A stretch of DNA of 64,000 bases. Source: Myroides sp. JBRI-B21084. Its GTDB lineage: Bacteria > Bacteroidota > Bacteroidia > Flavobacteriales > Flavobacteriaceae. Location: contig NZ_CP120653.1 in NCBI RefSeq assembly GCF_030545015.1, positions 2,046,001 through 2,110,000 of the forward strand, given 5' to 3'. Under the pieces are notes generated by a model. That model had not been told where the DNA came from. It did not search any database and saw only the letters and a list, made by a program, of their open reading frames with translations. A program made the translations under genes and the position numbers. Positions 59,078 through 64,000 of this stretch are shown piece after piece. How positions within the stretch are numbered: the stretch's first letter is position 1; every line of letters starts with the position of its first letter.

Positions 59078-60331
59078 TTAGCTTTCTAATTTTTTTACCA
59101 ACACACAAGCGTTGTGACCACCAAATCCAAAAGTGTTGCTCATTAATACTTTTACATCACGTTTTTGTGCTTTGTTAAACGTAAAATTAAGCTTAGGATC
59201 AATGTTTTCATCATCGGTAAAATGATTGATTGTAGGTGGAATTATACCGTGTTTTAAAGCTAAAATACACGAAATAGCTTCAACAGCACCTGTAGCACCA
59301 AGTAAATGCCCGGTCATAGATTTTGTTGAATTTAAATTCATAGTGTATGCGTGTTCGCCAAAAACTTCTAATATAGCTTTTGATTCTGCAATATCGCCTA
59401 ATGGTGTAGATGTTCCGTGCATGTTTACGCCATCTACATCGGTAGGTTTTAAACCAGCATCGCGTAAACAGTTTAACATTACATTTTTGGCACCTAAACC
59501 TTCAGGATGTGGAGCTGTAATGTGGTGTGCATCTGCAGACATTCCACCGCCGCCAACTTCACAATAAATATGGGCACCACGTGCAACTGCATGCTCGTAT
59601 TCTTCTAAAACCAAAGCACCTGCTCCTTCGCCTAAAACAAAACCATCGCGACCTTTATCCATTGGTCGTGATGCAGTTGTAGGATCGTCGTTGCGTGTAG
59701 ATAAAGCGTGCATAGCGTTAAAACCGCCAATTCCGGCAATTGTAACTGCAGCTTCAGATCCACCCGTAACAATAACATCGGCCATACCTAAACGAATGTA
59801 ATTAAATGCATCTATAATTGCATTTGTTGATGATGCACAAGCAGAAACGGTAGTGAAATTTGGTCCACGTAATCCGTATTTCATTGAAATTAATCCACCA
59901 GCGATATCGGCAATCATTTTAGGAATAAAAAACGGGTTAAATTTAGGTACACCGTTTCCTTGGTTAAAGTTTGTAACTTCGTCTTGAAAAGTTTGTAAAC
60001 CACCAATGCCAGAACCCCAAATAACACCTGCGCGATCTAAATTTAAAGTTTCAAAATTAAATTTAGCATCTTCCATAGCTTCGGTTGCAGTAACCATAGC
60101 ATATTGGGTGTATTTGTCCATTTTGCGTGCTTCTTTCTTGTCGATAAATTCTTCAACATTAAAGCCTTTAACTTCACAAGCAAACTGTGTTTTAAAGTTA
60201 GAAGCGTCAAAATAGGTAATTGGCGCTGCGCCGCTTACTCCGTTAATAAGCCCGTTCCAAAAAGCTGAAACGTTATTTCCAATAGGAGTTAGGGCACCTA
60301 AACCAGTAACAACAACTCGCTTCAAATTCAT
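59078..60331 (-). CDS. fabF: 3-oxoacyl-ACP synthase II
   Basis: Elongating ketosynthase of fatty acid synthesis, 417 aa. Cys-His-His triad: Cys in VSACASSTNAI (near residue 163), His in MHGTSTPLGD, and His in MTGHLLGATGAVE. The N terminus RVVVTGLGALTPIG and C-terminal NTFGFGGHNACVLV are standard. Downstream of acpP across a 162-nt gap with hairpins, upstream of rnc with 3 nt between. Confidence 0.96.
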   Translation of the reverse strand: MNLKRVVVTGLGALTPIGNNVSAFWNGLINGVSGAAPITYFDASNFKTQFACEVKGFNVEEFIDKKEARKMDKYTQYAMVTATEAMEDAKFNFETLNLDRAGVIWGSGIGGLQTFQDEVTNFNQGNGVPKFNPFFIPKMIADIAGGLISMKYGLRGPNFTTVSACASSTNAIIDAFNYIRLGMADVIVTGGSEAAVTIAGIGGFNAMHALSTRNDDPTTASRPMDKGRDGFVLGEGAGALVLEEYEHAVARGAHIYCEVGGGGMSADAHHITAPHPEGLGAKNVMLNCLRDAGLKPTDVDGVNMHGTSTPLGDIAESKAILEVFGEHAYTMNLNSTKSMTGHLLGATGAVEAISCILALKHGIIPPTINHFTDDENIDPKLNFTFNKAQKRDVKVLMSNTFGFGGHNACVLVKKLES

Positions 60332-60359
60332 ATACGTATATTTTTAATTAAAAAAATAA

Positions 60360-60393
60360 AACCCAAGTTTCAAGACAAAAGAAACATTGGGTT
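60360..60393 (-). promoter_or_regulatory. Hairpin in the acpP-fabF gap, near fabF
   Basis: Imperfect inverted repeat AACCCAA-g-TTTC / GAAA-ca-TTGGGTT with an internal bulge, 28 nt before the fabF ATG on the transcribed minus strand. Function unknown; it might affect fabF translation or act with the hairpin at 60449. Confidence 0.4.
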
Positions 60394-60448
60394 GCTATAA
60401 TTTTATAGATTTTAAATCTAAAATTAATCTTAACTTAAAAAAGGTAAA

Positions 60449-60496
60449 TAATAACACCTGCGTAATATTGCTATTGCGCAGGCATATTAGTTATTA
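60449..60496 (-). promoter_or_regulatory. Hairpin immediately after acpP
   Basis: CCTGCG (60457-60462) pairs with CGCAGG (60477-60482), and flanking AATAAC / GTTATT can extend it, so the outer arm includes the acpP stop codon. It has no strong T-run, so partial termination or 3'-end protection is likelier than a full stop. That would leave acpP mRNA in excess of fabF. Confidence 0.5.
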
Positions 60497-60730
60497 TTTT
60501 TTAGCCTCTTCGATGTAAGAGATAGCTTGACCAACAGTAGCAATGTTTTCAGCTTGATCGTCTGGGATTTGAATGTCAAATTCTTTTTCAAACTCCATGA
60601 TTAGCTCAACAGTGTCTAATGAATCAGCTCCTAAATCGTTTGTGAAGCTTGCTTCTAATACAACTTCGTTTTCGTCAACTCCTAATTTGTCAACGATAAT
60701 TGCTTTTACTCTTGATGCAATGTCTGACAT
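60494..60730 (-). CDS. acpP: Acyl carrier protein
   Basis: A 78-aa carrier for growing acyl chains. The phosphopantetheine attachment serine is in [13 protein letters not shown] (S36), in an acidic four-helix protein with [19 protein letters not shown] at the end. First gene of acpP-fabF-rnc; has its own consensus -7 element. Length and charge are normal. Confidence 0.97.
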   Translation of the reverse strand: MSDIASRVKAIIVDKLGVDENEVVLEASFTNDLGADSLDTVELIMEFEKEFDIQIPDDQAENIATVGQAISYIEEAKK

Positions 60731-60763
60731 AATCTTTTCTATTTTTTAAGTTTAATTGATGTG

Positions 60764-60772
60764 GCAAAAATA
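60764..60772 (-). promoter_or_regulatory. -7 promoter element of acpP
   Basis: Minus strand TATTTTTGC is a full TAnnTTTGC match, 33 nt before the acpP ATG. Confidence 0.6.
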
Positions 60773-60920
60773 TAAAACTTTTATTTAATACCACATTTTT
60801 AATTGTTTTTGTAACTGCGAATTTAAAAAAAATAATTTTAATTGAATATTTTTTTCGAATTTTGTGCGAATTAATTTCAATATTCAATTTTAAAATTAAA
60901 CAAAACAAAAGGGTAATCGT

Positions 60921-61484
60921 ATGAAAAACATTGTGTTAATGGCATCTGGGTCGGGTAGTAATGCCGAAAATATTATTCGTTTTTTTAACAAAAACAATAT
61001 ATCGTGTAATTTTCATATCATTACTAATAAAAAAGATGCTTTTGTGTTAGAACGTGCAAAAAACCTAAATGTTCCGGCTGAAGTTATTTCCAAAAAGCAA
61101 AACGATGAGGGTGTTTTGTTTGATAGAATTAAAGATATAAACCCCGATTTAATTGTTTTAGCAGGTTATTTGTTGTTGTTTCCTGCACAAATAGTAAAAA
61201 TGTTTCCCAATAAAATAATAAATATTCACCCAGCGTTATTGCCAAAATTTGGTGGTAAAGGTATGTACGGTAATTTTGTACACGAAGCAGTTGTTACTAA
61301 TAACGAAATCGAAACGGGCATAACTATCCATTACGTAAGTGAAGAGTACGATGAAGGCGCTGTTATTTTTCAGGCAAAAACAGATGTTACTGCAACGGAT
61401 ACCCCATTAGATGTTGCTGCAAAAGTACATGAATTAGAGTATGAGCATTTTCCGAAAGTAATTGCGAAGCTATTAAATTATTAA
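60921..61484 (+). CDS. purN: Phosphoribosylglycinamide formyltransferase
   Basis: Third step of purine synthesis, using 10-formyl-THF, 187 aa. Visible: MASGSGSNAENIIRF (phosphate-binding loop), IINIHPALLPKFGGKGMYG with the catalytic His, and ETGITIHYVSEEYDEG. Divergent from acpP. The first 130 residues carry all catalytic parts; length is normal. It overlaps the convergent secreted protein gene by 4 nt at its stop. Confidence 0.94.
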   Translation: MKNIVLMASGSGSNAENIIRFFNKNNISCNFHIITNKKDAFVLERAKNLNVPAEVISKKQNDEGVLFDRIKDINPDLIVLAGYLLLFPAQIVKMFPNKIINIHPALLPKFGGKGMYGNFVHEAVVTNNEIETGITIHYVSEEYDEGAVIFQAKTDVTATDTPLDVAAKVHELEYEHFPKVIAKLLNY

Positions 61485-61990
61485 AGCGATGTTCCAACGC
61501 CAATAAGTATTTCACTTATAAAACCTTCGGCATCTTCGCGATTTAACAAACGGCGAATGCATTTTTCGCTTAACCACAGTTTAATAACATCGGTTAGAAT
61601 ATTTTCAGGATCTTCAAAAATTATACAATCGGCTTTGGTGCGTACCTTAGCCGTTTTTTTGCTTTCAACTTCGGTAATTTCTAAGCGATTGAATAAAGGT
61701 TTCGAAAATTTGTAGTGTTTTTCTAAATTCAGATTGTTTTTATCGTAACTGCCAATTTCAAATGATAACGAATCATCAACAGCAAAAACAACACCATCTT
61801 CAAAAGCGTAGTAATCGTTTATAATACGTTTGTTTTTTAAATCAATATCGGTATGGTTGTAATCGTGGCTGTCCCAAAGGCGTGCAAGGGTATCGTTTGG
61901 TATATCAAAGTAAATAGTATCGTTTTGTAAATATTGTGCGTTTGCAAAACAAGCTGTTAAAAACATTATAAAGCCAAAAACATTTTTCAT
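61481..61990 (-). CDS. Secreted hypothetical protein
   Basis: A 169-aa exported protein with signal peptide MKNVFGFIMFLTACFANAQ. The body has DTIYFDIPNDTLARLWDSHDY, several charged segments and a C-terminal IKLWLSEKCIRRLLN. I recognise no family. The ATG at 61990 gives the signal peptide; the 37-codon upstream extension in the same frame crosses the rnhA start and promoter and is rejected. Its 3' end overlaps purN by 4 nt. Confidence 0.65.
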   Translation of the reverse strand: MKNVFGFIMFLTACFANAQYLQNDTIYFDIPNDTLARLWDSHDYNHTDIDLKNKRIINDYYAFEDGVVFAVDDSLSFEIGSYDKNNLNLEKHYKFSKPLFNRLEITEVESKKTAKVRTKADCIIFEDPENILTDVIKLWLSEKCIRRLLNREDAEGFISEILIGVGTSL

Positions 61991-62038
61991 AAGATAAATT
62001 TTATCAAAACTACCAAAAAAAATGCCAAAATAGAATTG

Positions 62039-62047
62039 TATTTTTGC
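62039..62047 (+). promoter_or_regulatory. -7 promoter element of rnhA
   Basis: TATTTTTGC, full consensus, ending 14 nt before the rnhA ATG. Confidence 0.6.
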
Positions 62048-62061
62048 AGAAATAAAACTAC

Positions 62062-62532
62062 ATGCAACCCGAAATTCTTTTATATACCGATGGATCATCA
62101 CGCGGAAACCCAGGACCGGGAGGCTATGGTGTGATACTTCATTTAAACAACACCAAACATTTTAAAGAACTTTCTAAAGGGTATCGCAAAACAACTAATA
62201 ATCGTATGGAATTGTTGGCGGTAATTGTAGGTTTAGAAGCTTTAACAAAAGATAATTTAACGGTTTTGGTGGTTTCAGATTCTAAATATGTAGTAGATTC
62301 AGTAGCTAAAGGATGGGTTTTTGGTTGGGAAAAAAAAGGATTTGCAGGTAAAAAAAATCCCGATTTATGGCAGCGCTTTTTAAAGATTTACCGCAAACAT
62401 AAAGTTAATTTTCAGTGGATCAAAGGGCATAACAACCACCCCATGAATGAACGTTGCGACTTTTTGGCCGTGCAAGCATCAAAAGAGTCAAAATTATTGA
62501 TTGATGAGTGGTACGAGCAAAATGAAAATTAA
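62062..62532 (+). CDS. rnhA: Ribonuclease HI
   Basis: Cleaves the RNA strand of RNA-DNA hybrids, 156 aa. All catalytic acids are seen: Asp in YTDGSSRGNPGPGG (D11), Glu in NRMELLAVIVGLEAL (near residue 50), Asp in VVSDSKYVVDSV (near 73), and Asp in NERCDFLAVQA near 138. Length is normal and the basic protrusion (GWEKKGFAGKKNPDLW) is present. A PfkB kinase gene with its own promoter follows. Confidence 0.95.
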   Translation: MQPEILLYTDGSSRGNPGPGGYGVILHLNNTKHFKELSKGYRKTTNNRMELLAVIVGLEALTKDNLTVLVVSDSKYVVDSVAKGWVFGWEKKGFAGKKNPDLWQRFLKIYRKHKVNFQWIKGHNNHPMNERCDFLAVQASKESKLLIDEWYEQNEN

Positions 62533-62558
62533 ACTATATTAACAAGTGATAAAGTTGC

Positions 62559-62590
62559 TTGTGTATTAGTTGGTTTCGTATTATCTTTGC
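62559..62590 (+). promoter_or_regulatory. Promoter of the PfkB kinase gene
   Basis: TTG at 62559-62561, 20-nt spacer, then TATCTTTGC at 62582-62590, a good match to both consensus elements. The ATG at 62613 lies 22 nt further. Confidence 0.65.
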
Positions 62591-62612
62591 ATCTTCATTT
62601 ACATACAACTAT

Positions 62613-63542
62613 ATGAACAAATTATTAATTGTAGGAACGGTCGCTTTTGATGCAATTGAAACTCCTTTTGGTAAAACCGACAAAATTTTAGGCGGAGCCG
62701 CTACTTATATAGGCCTTTCGGCAGCACATTTTAATGTAAAGTCGGCAATTGTTTCTGTAGTTGGAAACGATTTTCCACAAGAATACTTAAGCTTATTAGC
62801 CAATAAAAATATCGATATTTCTGGAATAGAAGTTGTGAAAGACGGAAAAACTTTTTTCTGGAGTGGATTGTATCATAACGATTTAAATTCGCGCGATACC
62901 TTAGATACCCAATTAAACGTATTGGCCGATTTTAACCCTGTTGTTCCTGAAAATTTTAAAGATGCCGACGTAATTATGCTTGGAAACTTACATCCAAACA
63001 TACAAATAAGTGTATTAGATCAACTTACAGCGCAACCAAAGTTAGTGGTTTTAGATACCATGAATTTTTGGATGGATTGTGCATTAGATGAGCTTAAACA
63101 AGTTTTAAAACGTGTAGATGTACTTACAATTAACGACGAAGAAGCACGCCAATTATCAGGTGAATACTCATTGGTAAAAGCAGCCGAAATTATACATACC
63201 ATGGGGCCAAAATACGTTGTTATTAAAAAAGGCGAACACGGTGCGTTATTGTTTAATAACACACAAGTGTTTTTTGCACCTGCTTTACCTTTAAAAGAAG
63301 TTTTTGACCCAACAGGTGCTGGTGATACTTTTGCGGGTGGTTTTTCGGGCTACTTAGCGCAACAAGGCAACATAACGTTTCATAACATGAAAAACGCCAT
63401 TATTCATGGCTCAAATTTAGCATCGTTCTGCGTTGAAAAATTTGGAACCGAGCGTATGGAACAATTAAATAAAGAAGAAGTAAACAACCGTTTACAACAA
63501 TTTAAAATGCTAACACAGTTTAATATTGAACTAGCAGAATAA
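62613..63542 (+). CDS. PfkB family carbohydrate/nucleoside kinase
   Basis: A 309-aa ribokinase-fold sugar or nucleoside kinase. The N-terminal GTVAFDAIETPFGKTDKILG and GGAATYIGLSA fit the family, and the catalytic Asp with anion hole is in DPTGAGDTFAGGF near residue 250. Family members in this position next to purF in Flavobacteriia may phosphorylate inosine/guanosine-type or sugar substrates; the sequence does not tell which. The start at 62613 is chosen because upstream codons overlap the promoter. Confidence 0.88.
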   Translation: MNKLLIVGTVAFDAIETPFGKTDKILGGAATYIGLSAAHFNVKSAIVSVVGNDFPQEYLSLLANKNIDISGIEVVKDGKTFFWSGLYHNDLNSRDTLDTQLNVLADFNPVVPENFKDADVIMLGNLHPNIQISVLDQLTAQPKLVVLDTMNFWMDCALDELKQVLKRVDVLTINDEEARQLSGEYSLVKAAEIIHTMGPKYVVIKKGEHGALLFNNTQVFFAPALPLKEVFDPTGAGDTFAGGFSGYLAQQGNITFHNMKNAIIHGSNLASFCVEKFGTERMEQLNKEEVNNRLQQFKMLTQFNIELAE

Positions 63543-63547
63543 TTACG

Positions 63548-63571
63548 AAAGCCCTTTTTACGGGCTTTTTT
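63548..63571 (+). terminator. Terminator after the PfkB gene
   Basis: Stem AAAGCCC / GGGCTTT (63548-63554 with 63562-63568), 7-nt loop, T-run to 63572. Confidence 0.75.
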
Positions 63572-63602
63572 TGGTTTAAAAACAACACAACAACATATAA
63601 CA

Positions 63603-64000
63603 ATGAGCGACGCTATAAAACACGAATGTGGTATTGCACTTTTACGATTAAAAAAACCATTATCATTTTACAAAGAAAAGTACGGTTCTAGCTTTTATGC
63701 TATTCAAAAAATGTATTTGCTAATGGAAAAACAACACAACCGCGGACAAGATGGTGCCGGTTTAGCAAGTATTAAATTAGATATGGAACCGGGTGAACGC
63801 TATATTAGTCGTGTGCGTTCTAATAAAACATCGCCTATACAAGATATTTTTGCCCAAATTAACGGTCGTATTAACGATGAGTTAGAACAAAATCCTGATT
63901 TAGCAAACGATACCGATGCTTTAAAAAAACACATGCCTTATTTAGGTGAAGTTTTTTTGGGACACGTACGCTATGGTACTTTTGGTAAAAATAACATTGA
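63603..64000 (+). CDS. purF: Amidophosphoribosyltransferase, N-terminal part (runs off the window)
   Basis: First step of purine synthesis, PRPP plus glutamine to phosphoribosylamine. Only the first 132 codons are present; the frame stays open to the window edge. The class II glutamine amidotransferase start is seen as HECGIALLRL with nucleophile C9 (the usual Met-1 to Cys processing is replaced by a short leader). EKQHNRGQDGAGLAS and GHVRYGTFGKNNI follow. The extended N terminus and insert near residues 75-115 fit the longer flavobacterial form. purN lies 2.7 kb upstream, so purine genes are clustered but not in one operon. Confidence 0.9.
   Translation, partial: MSDAIKHECGIALLRLKKPLSFYKEKYGSSFYAIQKMYLLMEKQHNRGQDGAGLASIKLDMEPGERYISRVRSNKTSPIQDIFAQINGRINDELEQNPDLANDTDALKKHMPYLGEVFLGHVRYGTFGKNNI

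Noticed and set aside
1..64000. CRISPR arrays, prophage, insertion sequences or integrative elements
   Set aside because: No direct-repeat array with spacers, transposase, integrase, or phage structural gene was seen; only one hairpin repeat candidate remains.

Overview
The window is AT-rich DNA from the Bacteroidota, almost certainly a member of the Flavobacteriaceae (Flavobacterium/Myroides-like). The evidence is the gliding and type IX secretion genes (sprE, gldH), the lineage-typical families (IPExxxVDY, DUF5689, DUF3570, DUF4266, RicT-GldH-PBP1A order), the split F-type ATP synthase cluster without atpD/atpC, and many -7 elements of the Bacteroidota form TAnnTTTG a short distance before start codons. 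The whole window reads as ordinary chromosome: no transposase, integrase, phage gene or CRISPR array was seen.

Layout. 0.1-2.2 kb: gpsA and a TerC-family membrane protein. 2.2-11.3 kb: a conserved hypothetical, then sprE followed directly by atpZ, a small membrane protein and atpB-E-F-H-A-G, with strong hairpins after atpE and after atpA. 11.3-17.5 kb: a truncated small ORF and a heavy-metal efflux locus (small secreted protein, RND pump fused to a TolC-like outer-membrane factor, lipoprotein adaptor). 17.6-20.5 kb (minus): thioredoxin-like protein, ApbE flavin transferase, DUF4266 lipoprotein with a GGGCGC tail, DUF3570 outer-membrane protein. 20.5-27.1 kb: an acetyltransferase, a TonB-dependent receptor operon with two surface-type lipoproteins, and a divergent secreted endonuclease/exonuclease/phosphatase.

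27.2-35.5 kb: ricT, gldH, PBP1A, the two 3-oxoacid CoA-transferase subunits, an AI-2E-family permease and an RlmI-like methyltransferase. 35.5-42.8 kb (minus): pgi, an M23 peptidase, a tryptophan 2,3-dioxygenase family protein, DUF3108, then 4-hydroxyphenylpyruvate dioxygenase and homogentisate dioxygenase. Tyrosine breakdown ends in acetoacetate, which the CoA transferase at 31.6-33.0 kb can activate. 42.8-48.9 kb: a patatin/barrel protein, an NAD(P)-binding protein, a GNAT-nitrilase fusion and small membrane or zinc-ribbon proteins.

48.9-51.3 kb: a probable cold-shock operon (DEAD-box helicase, cold-shock-domain protein, CspA-type protein) behind a leader of about 370 nt. 51.3-54.3 kb: a KAS III-like enzyme, a small membrane protein, a patch with a truncated lipoprotein and an immunity-type protein, and tRNA-Leu(CAA). 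54.4-64.0 kb: prs, rplY, a dispersed-repeat-like hairpin, pyk, an IPExxxVDY protein, rnc, fabF and acpP, then purN, a secreted hypothetical, rnhA, a PfkB kinase and the start of purF, which runs off the window.

Most of the window is housekeeping. The parts most worth a second look are the ApbE/DUF4266/DUF3570/thioredoxin cluster, the RND-TolC fusion with an internal signal peptide, the cold-shock leader, the TonB/DUF5689/nuclease cluster, a possible small RNA downstream of the HPPD gene, and a large hairpin repeat after rplY. All functional calls rest on reading the sequence against remembered family knowledge; no database search was run.
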